Shown here piece by piece: positions 35,539 through 44,328 of a stretch of 64,000 nt of DNA. How positions within the stretch are numbered: the stretch's first letter is position 1; each line of letters begins with the position of its first letter. The stretch is from an uncultured Bacteroidales bacterium (GTDB lineage: Bacteria; Bacteroidota; Bacteroidia; Bacteroidales; UBA932). The stretch is from contig CAKUYQ010000012.1 in the NCBI GenBank assembly GCA_934717185.1, forward strand, positions 1 to 64,000, given 5' to 3'. Made by a program: the position numbers and the translations under genes. Under the pieces are notes generated by a model, which did not search any database, was not told the DNA's origin, and saw only the letters and a list, made by a program, of their open reading frames with translations.

Positions 35539-37485
35539 ATGAAACATCTGAATTTCATTAAAAAAACAGCTGCTCTTGTTATGGCGGGTGCAGTTGGATT
35601 TTCTATGTTTTTTTCTTCAATTAGTGTTTACGCAGCTGATAATACAAATAATGAAAAAAAGGCAAAATATGTCTTTTACTTTATAGGTGATGGAATGGGA
35701 TTTTCCCATATTGCGTTGACTGAGGCGTATTTGGCTACAGAGAAGGGTACTGTTCCGGGGAGCGTATCATTGGGATTTACGCAGTTCCCTGTCATGGGTA
35801 TGGCTACAACATATTCGGCAAGCAATATGATTACCTGCTCATCTGCGGCAGGAACAGCTCTTTCTACCGGTTTTAAAACAAAGAACCATATGTTGGGGAT
35901 GAACCCTGATACTATTGCATTGGAGAGTATATCATATAAGATTCATAGAGCAGGGTATAAAGTTGGTATAATGACATCTGTTACCATAGACCACGCTACA
36001 CCTGCTGCTTTTTACGGACACTCTCCAAAGAGAAGCGACTACTATTCAATTGCAAGAGAACTGCCTTTAACCGGTTTTGAGTTTTTTGGCGGTGGTGGAT
36101 TTGAAGGTTCTAAAGACAAACGAAATTCAGATAATTCAATACATAAATCTGTAGAGGATAACGGCTATACGGTTGCTTATGGTTTGGAAGACTATAAATC
36201 AAAGAAAGATAAGGTGGAGAGGTTAATCCTGTTTCAAGAGAAAGAGAGGGCGAATGAGGTTCTTAGAACAAATTGGGAACGCGATAACAGCGCCCTTACC
36301 CTGCCTCAAGTAGTCTCTTCTGCAATAGAATTTTTGGATAATGATAAAGGGTTCTTCATTATGGCAGAGGGGGGGCAGATAGATTGGGCTGCCCATTCAA
36401 ATGATATTCCGGGTACCATATTTGAAACCATAGATTTTGATAATGCAATAAAAGTTGCGTATGACTTTTATCTTAAACATCCCAATGAAACATTAATTGT
36501 TGTAACTGCAGACCATGAGACAGGTGGTGTTACTTTAGGAAAGACTAAAGGCTATGTTTTTGACTTGACCCCTGTGCTAAAGGGAAGGAAGTCTCATTTG
36601 GCAAAAATCAACGGTGAAAAGGTTGAAACTGCAGGGGTTTCAGACAAAGAGAGTGGAAGGACAGTTGATAATTATATGAGCGGAATTACAAATGATTCTT
36701 TATCTGTAATTACAAAGATAGGCTGGACAACCACAAGTCATACGGGAGGTGCTGTTCCTGTGTTTGCTATTGGGGTTGGATCTGAAAACTTTGCAGGCAG
36801 AATGAACAATATAGATATACCAAAGAAAATATGTAAGATTATGGGTGTCCCTTTTGCAAATAAGGTAGATTGGTATTACGGAAGAATGGCAGAATTTAAA
36901 AGAGAAAAGGCTATCTGCTCAAAGGATATTGTATTCTTGGGCAATAGTATAACATCCGGAGCCGGTAACATGGCGGATCATTTTCCTGCTGCAGCTAAAA
37001 GTCTTGCTGCAAAGGGAGGCAGAATGGTAAATAGAGGAATAGTAGGGGAGAGTACAAAACATTTTTATGAGAGGTTGGATGAGATTTTGGTCGGTAAACC
37101 TGCCAAATTGTTCATTATGGGTGGTATAAACGATCTTGCAGGAGGCGCAACGGGGGAGGAGATATGCGGTAGATTGGAGAAGATTGTAAAGGCTGTTAAA
37201 GAGTCCTCTCCAAAAACAAAAATCTATATAGAGAGTCTGCTTCCTGTGAATGAAAGTTTTAAAGCATACAAGAGCCTTAACGGCAAGACCACCGAGGTTG
37301 CCAAGGTGAATGCTTTAATAGAAAAGATGGCTAAAGCTGAAAAGATACAGTATATAAATCTTTATCCTTATTTCCTTGAGAGCGGGACTGAGAATCTTAA
37401 TCCGCAGATAACAAAAGATGGGTTGCATCTTACAAAAGAGGGCTATGCTATATGGGCCTCTCAGCTTGCCAAGTATGTAAGGTAA
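35539..37485 (+). CDS. Alkaline phosphatase fused to an SGNH/GDSL hydrolase
   Basis: A 648-residue exported protein with a signal peptide ending near SVYAAD (residue 33). Residues 38-455 are an alkaline phosphatase domain: FIGDGMGFSHIA, the nucleophile region TCSSAAGTALSTG with Ser102, EGGQIDWAAHSND, TADHETGG and TSHTGGAVPVF. Residues 465-648 are an SGNH hydrolase: DIVFLGNSIT (block I), MGGINDLA (block III) and DGLHLTKEGY (block V), resembling Bacteroidota acyl-esterase/lipase-like domains. Both sets of catalytic motifs look intact, so it may remove phosphate and an ester from one substrate. The nucleophile call is by alignment from memory. Confidence 0.88.
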   Translation: MKHLNFIKKTAALVMAGAVGFSMFFSSISVYAADNTNNEKKAKYVFYFIGDGMGFSHIALTEAYLATEKGTVPGSVSLGFTQFPVMGMATTYSASNMITCSSAAGTALSTGFKTKNHMLGMNPDTIALESISYKIHRAGYKVGIMTSVTIDHATPAAFYGHSPKRSDYYSIARELPLTGFEFFGGGGFEGSKDKRNSDNSIHKSVEDNGYTVAYGLEDYKSKKDKVERLILFQEKERANEVLRTNWERDNSALTLPQVVSSAIEFLDNDKGFFIMAEGGQIDWAAHSNDIPGTIFETIDFDNAIKVAYDFYLKHPNETLIVVTADHETGGVTLGKTKGYVFDLTPVLKGRKSHLAKINGEKVETAGVSDKESGRTVDNYMSGITNDSLSVITKIGWTTTSHTGGAVPVFAIGVGSENFAGRMNNIDIPKKICKIMGVPFANKVDWYYGRMAEFKREKAICSKDIVFLGNSITSGAGNMADHFPAAAKSLAAKGGRMVNRGIVGESTKHFYERLDEILVGKPAKLFIMGGINDLAGGATGEEICGRLEKIVKAVKESSPKTKIYIESLLPVNESFKAYKSLNGKTTEVAKVNALIEKMAKAEKIQYINLYPYFLESGTENLNPQITKDGLHLTKEGYAIWASQLAKYVR

Positions 37486-37538
37486 AATAGTTATTTATAG
37501 ATATTAATTCTGCACTTTATGCAGGTATAAAAAGTTTA

Positions 37539-38930
37539 ATGATGGTTACGAGAGAAAGAATAGTACATCTATTAGCGCAGGAACCCGGGAAAGAGGTTGT
37601 TGCCAAAGGTTGGGTAAGAACCAAACGTGGAAACAAGAATGTCTCATTTATTGCTTTGAATGATGGCTCTACAGTTAATAATATACAGATAGTATGTGAT
37701 GCCAATGTAATTCCGGAAGAGATAATGAAGGATATTACAACCGGCGCCTGCATTGCCGTTAAAGGAGATTTGGTAAAGTCTATGGGAAAAGGCCAGAATG
37801 TGGAGATACAGGCCAAAGAGATAGAGGTTTACGGTACAGCAGATCCTAACAGCTATCCGCTGCAGAAAAAGGGACATACTGTTGAATTCCTTAGAGAGAT
37901 AGCTCATCTTAGGCCAAGAACAAATACATTTGGAGCCGTTCTTAGAATAAGGCATGCAATGGCTTTTGCCATTCATAAATATTTTAATGACAAAGGCTTT
38001 TACTATCTGCATACTCCACTTATTACAGCTTCTGACTGTGAAGGTGCGGGTGCTATGTTCCAGGTGACAACATTAGATTTGAACAATGTTCCAAAGAATG
38101 AAGAGGGTAAGGTAGATTATGCGCAGGATTTCTTTGGCCGTCAGACATCGTTGACTGTGAGCGGACAGTTGGAGGGTGAACTTGGAGCAATGGCTCTTGG
38201 TCAGATCTATACCTTTGGACCTACATTCAGAGCGGAAAACTCAAATACTCCAAGGCACTTGGCGGAGTTCTGGATGATAGAGCCGGAGATGGCATTCTAC
38301 GAGATAGAGGACAATATGGATCTTGCAGAGGACTTTATAAAGAGCTTGGTGCAGTATGCTTTGGATAACTGTGCAGATGATCTTCAGTTCCTTAACAATA
38401 TGTACGATAACGAGCTTATAGAGAGATTAAAGGGAGTTGTAAATACTAAATTTGTGCGTTTGCCTTATACAGAGGGTGTTAAGATTCTTAAGGAGAGTGG
38501 TGTTAAGTTTGAGTATCCTGTAGATTGGGGTGTAGATCTTCAAAGCGAGCATGAGAGGTATCTTGTAGAGAAACACTTTAAAAAACCTGTTATCCTTACA
38601 GATTATCCAAAGGATATAAAGGCTTTCTACATGAAACAGAACGATGACGGCAAGACCGTTAGGGCAATGGATGTTCTCTTCCCTAAGATTGGAGAGATTA
38701 TAGGTGGATCTCAGAGAGAGGAGAGCTTGGAAAAATTGGAGAAGAGAATAGCAGAATTGAATATGGATACAAAGAACCTGTGGTGGTATCTCGATACAAG
38801 AAGGTTTGGCAGTGCCCCTCATAGTGGCTTTGGCCTTGGCTTTGAAAGATTGCTGCTGTTTGTTACTGGTATGGCAAACATCAGAGATGTAATCCCATTC
38901 CCAAGAACACCTAAATCTGCAGATTTTTAA
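37539..38930 (+). CDS. asnS: Asparaginyl-tRNA synthetase
   Basis: The class II synthetase charges tRNA-Asn. The 463-residue protein has an N-terminal OB-fold anticodon-binding domain (residues 15-110) and the catalytic core with FGPTFRAENSNTPRHLAEFWMIEPEM (motif 2, near 230-255) and GFGLGFERLLLFVTG (motif 3, near 433). Two ATG codons, at 37539 and 37542, are possible starts. A terminator follows. Confidence 0.95.
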   Translation: MMVTRERIVHLLAQEPGKEVVAKGWVRTKRGNKNVSFIALNDGSTVNNIQIVCDANVIPEEIMKDITTGACIAVKGDLVKSMGKGQNVEIQAKEIEVYGTADPNSYPLQKKGHTVEFLREIAHLRPRTNTFGAVLRIRHAMAFAIHKYFNDKGFYYLHTPLITASDCEGAGAMFQVTTLDLNNVPKNEEGKVDYAQDFFGRQTSLTVSGQLEGELGAMALGQIYTFGPTFRAENSNTPRHLAEFWMIEPEMAFYEIEDNMDLAEDFIKSLVQYALDNCADDLQFLNNMYDNELIERLKGVVNTKFVRLPYTEGVKILKESGVKFEYPVDWGVDLQSEHERYLVEKHFKKPVILTDYPKDIKAFYMKQNDDGKTVRAMDVLFPKIGEIIGGSQREESLEKLEKRIAELNMDTKNLWWYLDTRRFGSAPHSGFGLGFERLLLFVTGMANIRDVIPFPRTPKSADF

Positions 38931-38944
38931 AATTTGACAAACAG

Positions 38945-38986
38945 ACGCCTCAGCAGAACTCCAATGAGTGATGCGGGGCGTTTTTA
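38945..38986 (+). terminator. Terminator after asnS
   Basis: ACGCCTC pairs with GGGGCGT (one G-U) across a long loop and is followed by TTTTT. Confidence 0.6.
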
Positions 38987-39010
38987 TATAGACACTAAAC
39001 TAAAAAACTT

Positions 39011-39655
39011 ATGTTAATTATTGGAATAGCAGGTGGTACCGGCTCCGGCAAGACCACAGTTGTAAAAAAACTTACAACTCTTTTAAATAAACAGGAGGAT
39101 GTTGTGGTAATTCCGCAGGATTCCTACTATAAGGATAACAGTCATCTTACACCGGAGGAGAAGGCGGTACAAAATTTTGATCATCCCGATTCAATAGATT
39201 TTGAACTGCTTATACAGCATATTAAGGATCTTAAGAATGGCAAGGATGTGGAGCAACCTGTCTATTCATATATTACCTGTTCCCGTTCTACAACGGAAAC
39301 TGTGCATGTAAAGCCTGCACACATTATTATTGTAGAGGGTATTCTTATATTCACCAACGCCAAGCTAAGAAAGCTGATGGATATAATGGTATTTGTTGAT
39401 GCAGATGCAGATGACAGACTCGCCAGAGTTATCCAGAGGGACACCGTTGAAAGGGGAAAGAATATTGAACAGGTGCTTACCCGCTATGAGCAGACAGTAA
39501 AGCCTATGCACCTGCAGTTTATTGAACCGAGCAAGAGATATGCAGATATAATTGTACCTCAAGGTGGCCATAACAAGGTGGCTATTGATATATTAAAGGC
39601 TACCATTGAGAAAGCTTTGCAGATGAAGGCAGAGGGTAAGAATATAAATAGATAA
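39011..39655 (+). CDS. udk: Uridine kinase
   Basis: Uridine/cytidine kinase of pyrimidine salvage, 214 residues, the normal length. It shows the P-loop GGTGSGKTT near residue 9, QDSYYKD near 36, FDHPDSIDFELL near 58 and the lid region RVIQRDTVERGK near 138. tonB follows after 12 bases. Confidence 0.95.
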   Translation: MLIIGIAGGTGSGKTTVVKKLTTLLNKQEDVVVIPQDSYYKDNSHLTPEEKAVQNFDHPDSIDFELLIQHIKDLKNGKDVEQPVYSYITCSRSTTETVHVKPAHIIIVEGILIFTNAKLRKLMDIMVFVDADADDRLARVIQRDTVERGKNIEQVLTRYEQTVKPMHLQFIEPSKRYADIIVPQGGHNKVAIDILKATIEKALQMKAEGKNINR

Positions 39656-39667
39656 AGAGATTTTGGA

Positions 39668-40408
39668 ATGAAAGAGGAGAGACCATTAGAGGAAAACAGG
39701 GGAAAAAGGGTAGGGATTATGTGCACTATCATTTTTCACCTTGTTGTACTTATAGTTTTCCTGCTTTATTCTATTAATGCCGTTGTTGCAGACGGGAATA
39801 CATTCATGCTTGATTTCAGCAAACAGGAACAGTTGGAGCAGGAGATAAAACAGCAGGAGCTTAAGGAGTCTGTGGCCAAAGAGTTGGATGATATCCTAAG
39901 CGGAAGACAACCCTCCCAGACCTACAGAAATGTGGCCGTTGACAGAAGCTCCAAGAGTAACAGGCATTTAAAAGACGACCGTTTTAAGAATCCTAATCAA
40001 GTATATGACGAGGCAAGAGAGCTGCAGAAAAAATTAGATGCCTCTAAAAGAGAGGCTCTTGCCCAGCAGGGCACAGATGATGTGCCCTCTAACAATAGCA
40101 GCAAAGAGATTAAATCAGAGACATACAAGGGGCCATCTATACTGTCATACAAGTTGGATGGCAGAAAGAAGGCATATCTTCCTGTTCCGGCATACAAGGC
40201 TATTGGTGGTGGAGATGTTACCGTTAGGATAGTTGTTAACAGAAAGGGCTATGTAATCTCTGCGCAGATAGTTGAGTCTGTTTCAACACCGGATTCTGCC
40301 ATACGGGAGTATGCTCTGCAGGCGGCAAAGAAAAGCCGTTTCACAGCCAGCGCCACCGCTCCTGAAAAACAGGTTGGCGAGATTGTCTACAGGTTCATAG
40401 CACAATAA
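39668..40408 (+). CDS. tonB: Energy transducer TonB
   Basis: The 246-residue protein has one N-terminal membrane helix (residues 17-38), a glutamine/glutamate-rich and lysine-rich linker, and a C-terminal TonB domain from about 160 (GGGDVTVRIVVNRKGYVISAQ; a second half through KQVGEIVYRF). It would couple ExbB/ExbD to outer-membrane receptors. The linker is charged rather than proline-rich, as in many Bacteroidota TonB proteins. It lies about 4.3 kb from the exb cluster, separated by unrelated genes. Confidence 0.85.
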   Translation: MKEERPLEENRGKRVGIMCTIIFHLVVLIVFLLYSINAVVADGNTFMLDFSKQEQLEQEIKQQELKESVAKELDDILSGRQPSQTYRNVAVDRSSKSNRHLKDDRFKNPNQVYDEARELQKKLDASKREALAQQGTDDVPSNNSSKEIKSETYKGPSILSYKLDGRKKAYLPVPAYKAIGGGDVTVRIVVNRKGYVISAQIVESVSTPDSAIREYALQAAKKSRFTASATAPEKQVGEIVYRFIAQ

Positions 40409-40433
40409 AAAAGACCTCATATGAGGCCTTTTG
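40407..40433. terminator. Bidirectional terminator between tonB and a minus-strand gene
   Basis: AAAGACCTCAT and ATGAGGCCTTT form a nearly perfect palindrome with one mismatch, flanked by A and T runs, between convergent genes. Confidence 0.75.
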
Positions 40434-40449
40434 TTATGTTGATGGTATA

Positions 40450-40893
40450 TTATCTTTTCTTTTTGTCACTTTTTAGGTAGTAGTTGCCGTCTTTGCCTTT
40501 CTTGTACTCCTTGCCTTTGCCAATGGATTTAAGGTAGTAGATATACTGCTGGTCTGTCATGATTTTCTTAAAAGCAGCCAATGTCGTATCTATCCAGCGG
40601 TCTCTTACAGTGGTATATGATTTGGGATCCTGCATACCTCTCTGCTGCAGCTTTTCCATATCCTCCTTTAGCCTTGAGTAATTATATTGTAGGACAGAGT
40701 CTACATAAAATACCTGTGTGGGGTTGAGCTTAAGCTCTTTCTCCAATCTTTCTGCTTCGAGAGAAGCCATCTCCTCCGGAGTTTTCTCTTTTGGTTGCTC
40801 CTGAGCATAAGATTGCTTTGGAATAAGCACAATTGCCAATAATATTAGCGCAAAAATGTAAATCGTCTTTGAGATGTTTTGTCTTACAGTCAT
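40450..40893 (-). CDS. Exported protein of unknown function, Spy/DUF-like
   Basis: The 147-residue protein has a signal peptide ending near SYAQE (residue 31). The mature part is highly charged and helical (EEMASLEAERLEKELKLNPTQ; YSRLKEDMEKLQQRG), ending in a lysine-rich tail. Small periplasmic helical proteins of this type are common in Bacteroidota, and some resemble Spy/CpxP chaperones, but no diagnostic motif is present. Its start codon region overlaps the promoter of the divergent C69 dipeptidase gene. Confidence 0.65.
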   Translation of the reverse strand: MTVRQNISKTIYIFALILLAIVLIPKQSYAQEQPKEKTPEEMASLEAERLEKELKLNPTQVFYVDSVLQYNYSRLKEDMEKLQQRGMQDPKSYTTVRDRWIDTTLAAFKKIMTDQQYIYYLKSIGKGKEYKKGKDGNYYLKSDKKKR

Positions 40894-40907
40894 TTTTTCT
40901 ATATTTG
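40878..40907 (+). promoter_or_regulatory. Canonical Bacteroidota promoter (TTTG-N18-TATATTTG) for the C69 dipeptidase
   Basis: The -33 TTTG at 40878-40881 and the -7 TATATTTG at 40900-40907 are 18 bases apart, the best-spaced promoter on this strand. The -33 element falls inside the first codons of the opposing gene. Confidence 0.75.
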
Positions 40908-40942
40908 TATATTTCCGCTAAATTAGAAAAAATATATTTAAT

Positions 40943-42655
40943 ATGAGAATTATTTCAAAAACGATTTTTGTACTTATGCTGCTGATGGCAGCTGCTATAA
41001 GCTCCTGGGCATGTTCAAACGTGCTTGTAACCAAAGGAGCCTCTAAAGACGGTTCCGTTATGGTAACCTATTCCGCAGACTCACACCAACTTTACGGCGC
41101 ACTTTACCATGTTCCCGGAGGTATCTGGCCAAAAGGTTCTATGTTAAAGGTTTGGGAGTGGGATTCCGGCAGATATATGGGCGAGATTCAGCAGATAGAG
41201 AGAACCTATTCTACTATGGGCAATATGAACGAGCATCAGCTTATCATTACGGAGACAACCTTTGGAGGCCGTAGCGAACTTGTAGACACAACCGGTATAA
41301 TGGATTATGGTTCACTTATTTATATTACACTTCAACGTGCAAAGACAGCAAGAGAGGCCATTAATGTAATAGCAGACCTTATGGCAACATATGGCTATGC
41401 GTCGGGAGGAGAAACATTCTCAATAGCAGATAAGGATGAGGTTTGGGTTATGGAGATTATAGGTAGAGGCACAAAACTCAATAAAAAGGGTGTTAATGTT
41501 AACAAAGGGGCAAACTGGGTTGCAATTAGAATCCCCGATGGCTATATAAGTGCTCATGCCAACCAGAGCAGAATTACAAATTTCCCTCTAAACGACCCTG
41601 AAAACTGTCTGTACGAGAAAAATACCATAAATTTTGCAAGAGAGGCAGGCTACTTTACAGGTTCAGACGAGGAGTTCAGCTTCTGCGATGCGTATGCACC
41701 TGCAGATTACAGTGCTCTAAGAGGTTGTGAAGCAAGAGTATGGAGCGCATTCAACATCCTTGGAAAGGGAATGATTGGAGACAAGCCTGCAATGGATTAC
41801 TTTGATTTTGCAAGCGGCGCCAATCCAAATAACAAGATGCCGCTCTACATTAAACCTGCAGAGAAACTTACGCTAAAACAGGTTGCAGATGTGATGAGAG
41901 ACCATTACGAGGATACCCCTCTTGATATGCGCAAAGATATTGGTGCCGGCGGATTTGAACTTCCGTACAGATGGCGTCCAATGACCTTTGAGGTGGATGG
42001 CAAGACATATATGAATGAGAGAGCCATTGCAACGCAGCAGACAGGTTTCTGGATGTTAGGCCAGGCAAGAAATTGGCTTCCCGACGAAATAGGAGGAATT
42101 ATCTGGTTTGGTGTTGACGATGCCGCTACATCCTGCCTTACCCCAATATACACCTCATCTGTAAGAGTTCCTCTATGCTTAAGGGAGGGTAACGGCGATA
42201 TGTTAACCTACTCACCAACATCTGCTTTCTGGCTGTTCAACAGGGTCGCTCAGTTTGCATATCTGCGTTATAACCTTATAGCTCCGGAGGTTCAGGCTGC
42301 AGCAAATGATCACGAGAGCGGAGCGCAGCAAATTGTAAGCACCATAGACAAGGAGGCACAGCGTATATACAAAGAGAACCCTGCAAAGGTTAAGGAGTAT
42401 CTCACAGAGTGGTCAGAGATGATTGCAGACAGAATGTTCAAGAAATGGCAGGAGTTGGATACATACTTGTTGGTAAAATATATGGACGGCAATGTCAAGA
42501 AACAGAACCAGGACGGCAGCTTTATGTACGACAAATATGGAAGAGGTATCCCTGCTTCACCAGATTGGCCTGGTTATTCTAATCATTGGAAAGAGAATGT
42601 GGTGAAAGACGCCGGTGAGAGATTGGAGGTTAAGGAGATAGAGATAGCGAAATAG
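40943..42655 (+). CDS. C69 family dipeptidase
   Basis: The 570-residue exported Ntn-hydrolase resembles Lactobacillus PepD-type dipeptidases. A signal peptide precedes Cys24 in SSWACSNVLVTKGAS, which becomes the N-terminal nucleophile after cleavage. Conserved segments include DGSVMVTYSAD near 38, ETFSIADKDEVWVMEIIG near 157 and ANQSRITNF near 203. The length is in the normal range. It cleaves dipeptides, which fits with the S9 enzymes encoded earlier in a peptide-degrading organism. Confidence 0.92.
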   Translation: MRIISKTIFVLMLLMAAAISSWACSNVLVTKGASKDGSVMVTYSADSHQLYGALYHVPGGIWPKGSMLKVWEWDSGRYMGEIQQIERTYSTMGNMNEHQLIITETTFGGRSELVDTTGIMDYGSLIYITLQRAKTAREAINVIADLMATYGYASGGETFSIADKDEVWVMEIIGRGTKLNKKGVNVNKGANWVAIRIPDGYISAHANQSRITNFPLNDPENCLYEKNTINFAREAGYFTGSDEEFSFCDAYAPADYSALRGCEARVWSAFNILGKGMIGDKPAMDYFDFASGANPNNKMPLYIKPAEKLTLKQVADVMRDHYEDTPLDMRKDIGAGGFELPYRWRPMTFEVDGKTYMNERAIATQQTGFWMLGQARNWLPDEIGGIIWFGVDDAATSCLTPIYTSSVRVPLCLREGNGDMLTYSPTSAFWLFNRVAQFAYLRYNLIAPEVQAAANDHESGAQQIVSTIDKEAQRIYKENPAKVKEYLTEWSEMIADRMFKKWQELDTYLLVKYMDGNVKKQNQDGSFMYDKYGRGIPASPDWPGYSNHWKENVVKDAGERLEVKEIEIAK

Positions 42656-42687
42656 TAGTGGTGAGATAGTAATAGAAATATAGTGTC

Positions 42688-43530
42688 TTATATCTTATAG
42701 AAGTGCGGTTTGCGATCTTTGTAATATGCAAGGTGAGTGAAACCGCATTTTTTTATTACCTCTGCATAAAATTCAAAAGACTCTCCCAATCTGAAGGTAT
42801 CGTGCGCATCCGAACCAAAACTCAACGCCTCTCCGCCTAACTCTTTAAAACGCTTTAAGATATTAAGATCTAAAACAGGAGTGCCACCAAAACGCTCTCT
42901 GTAGGTGTTTGTATTAATCTCCAACGCCTTACCGTTCTCAGCCAAGAACTTGAGAAGCGGCTCCATATAGTCTCCAAACTCAGCCAATGTTATACTCCTG
43001 CACGGATAGTTCCTGTAGCGTGTTATGTAGTCGTAATGCCCCAAAATATCAAAATCCCTATACTCAAAAGCCGTTTTGCAGATAGCCTCCAAAGCACCGC
43101 TGTATGCCCTTTTATAATCCTTCCCCTCATAGTAGGTCTGCATGTAAGGGTCCAAATGTTCCACAAAATGAACAGACCCAATAACCACATCAAAATCAAA
43201 ACCTTTTACATATTCGCGTATCTTGCTAAGACTGCCGGGTTGCAAACCAACCTCAATCCCTTTAAAAATCTGTAATTTATCTTTTTCCGCTTCCCGACAA
43301 ATACCTTCTTGGCTATTCTTATGGAGCAGGCGGCTGCAACGCTCTATCTCCTCCTGCTGTTGCGCAATGGAGAACTTGAACTCATTATCCCTTGCCGGGG
43401 CATCAAGGTCTAAATGGTCTGTAAAGGCAATGCCGCCTAAACCATGCGATGCGGCGTATGCAATGCTCTCCTCTATGGTTGTCCTGGCATCCGGAGAGAA
43501 TGTGCTGTGAGTATGATTGTCAAAAAACAT
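42688..43530 (-). CDS. PHP-domain phosphatase, histidinol-phosphatase (HisJ/HisK) type
   Basis: The 280-residue protein starts with the PHP metal-binding motif DNHTHSTFSPDA and continues with FTDHLDL near 38, GSVHFVEH near 117, LGHYDYI near 162 and SDAHD near 243. These are the signatures of PHP-type histidinol-phosphate phosphatase, which would release phosphate in histidine synthesis. No other his genes are nearby, so a different phosphoester is possible. A repeated inverted element lies directly upstream. Confidence 0.85.
   Translation of the reverse strand: MFFDNHTHSTFSPDARTTIEESIAYAASHGLGGIAFTDHLDLDAPARDNEFKFSIAQQQEEIERCSRLLHKNSQEGICREAEKDKLQIFKGIEVGLQPGSLSKIREYVKGFDFDVVIGSVHFVEHLDPYMQTYYEGKDYKRAYSGALEAICKTAFEYRDFDILGHYDYITRYRNYPCRSITLAEFGDYMEPLLKFLAENGKALEINTNTYRERFGGTPVLDLNILKRFKELGGEALSFGSDAHDTFRLGESFEFYAEVIKKCGFTHLAYYKDRKPHFYKI
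43289..43300 (-). repeat. 12-mer motif (reverse orientation), inside the PHP gene
   Basis: On the coding strand it is TTGTCGGGAAGC read in a third frame (C-R-E-A), so the motif is not kept for its amino acids. Confidence 0.85.
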
Positions 43531-43551
43531 TCAGAGTATAATACAATAAGG

Positions 43552-43650
43552 TTAGTAATCTTAAAAAAATAACTTGGTAATCTTTAATTGTCTTTTCGTA
43601 CTGCTAAATCTTTACCAACTTATTTTTTAACGCTTACTTAAAACAGCTTC
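43552..43650. repeat. Inverted-repeat element, copy 1 (upstream of the PHP gene)
   Basis: TTAGTAATCTTAAAAAA with TAACTTGGTAATCTTTAATT opens the element, and CTAAATCTTTACCAACTTAT closes it. The inner arms AAAAAATAACTTGGTAA and TTACCAACTTATTTTTT are complementary but for one base. The copy at 58271 is almost identical but carries about 23 extra central bases. Confidence 0.75.
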
Positions 43651-44037
43651 TTAATTCCTGAGTCCGCAGATCTTCCAGCTCTCACCCTCCTTTACAAAAA
43701 GCATGGAACCATCTATCGGGAAGCTCTCCCCAATAATTGAATATGAGACGCTAAGGGTGTCTGACTTGCCAACCTTCTCCGGTTCTCCTATGTTGAATGT
43801 GAGTTTTGATGCTCTCTCTTTGATTGAGGAGGTTATGGCATCGGGCAGAGTGCCAAACTGTTCTGTGGCCTCATTGAGCATCTTGGCGTACTCTTGTGTG
43901 CAGTATTCAGATGCCTTGGTGTAATCTGTTGTGAGATAAGATTCTATAAATGCACCCGCTGCCTCCGTTACTTCGCTGTTGTTGCTGCAGGAGCAAAAAA
44001 GTGCAAGCGAAGATATGATAATTGCTAAATGTTTCAT
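43651..44037 (-). CDS. Small lipoprotein with an NTF2-like (DUF4878-like) domain
   Basis: The frame is open upstream, but the ATG at 44037 gives MKHLAIIISSLALFCSC, a clear lipoprotein signal with the lipobox ending at residue 17. The 128-residue product then has a helix-strand pattern (FIESYLTTDYTKASEYCTQE; VKEGESWKICGL) that resembles DUF4878/SnoaL-like domains found in Bacteroidota lipoproteins. No catalytic role is known. Confidence 0.7.
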   Translation of the reverse strand: MKHLAIIISSLALFCSCSNNSEVTEAAGAFIESYLTTDYTKASEYCTQEYAKMLNEATEQFGTLPDAITSSIKERASKLTFNIGEPEKVGKSDTLSVSYSIIGESFPIDGSMLFVKEGESWKICGLRN

Positions 44038-44105
44038 AATCCAAAATATTAATTGAAAAGAGTTGCAGGTTGCAGGCAAATTGCCTTAACCCTCCAATTC
44101 GTCTG

Positions 44106-44113
44106 CAAAATTA
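44106..44113 (-). promoter_or_regulatory. -7 box TAATTTTG (minus strand) for the small lipoprotein
   Basis: CAAAATTA on the plus strand gives a TAnnTTTG match 69 bases upstream of the start codon on the minus strand. Confidence 0.45.
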
Positions 44114-44289
44114 CATAACTTTGCAGAGATATGGAAAGGTTGAACAATGTTATTGTTGAATAGTGCTTTTGGGAAAGTTGCTTTTATCAAATTTGTGTAA
44201 ATTTACGCAAATTTCAGTGGAATCATACAAGAGAAGCACAGATGAAAAATTTTTCACTTTTTTCTTGACTCGTACCCTACGGCATATAT

Positions 44290-44297
44290 TATCTTTG
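44290..44297 (+). promoter_or_regulatory. -7 box TATCTTTG for the MerR-type regulator
   Basis: An exact match 32 bases before the ATG at 44329. It has host-type sequence although the gene it serves has foreign composition. Confidence 0.6.
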
Positions 44298-44328
44298 CAG
44301 CATCAAATTCCTAATGTGCACAGAGGTT

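Noticed and set aside
43681..43920. Plus-strand frame opposite the small lipoprotein
   Set aside because: The minus-strand frame has a lipoprotein signal and a domain-like sequence; the plus-strand frame has neither.
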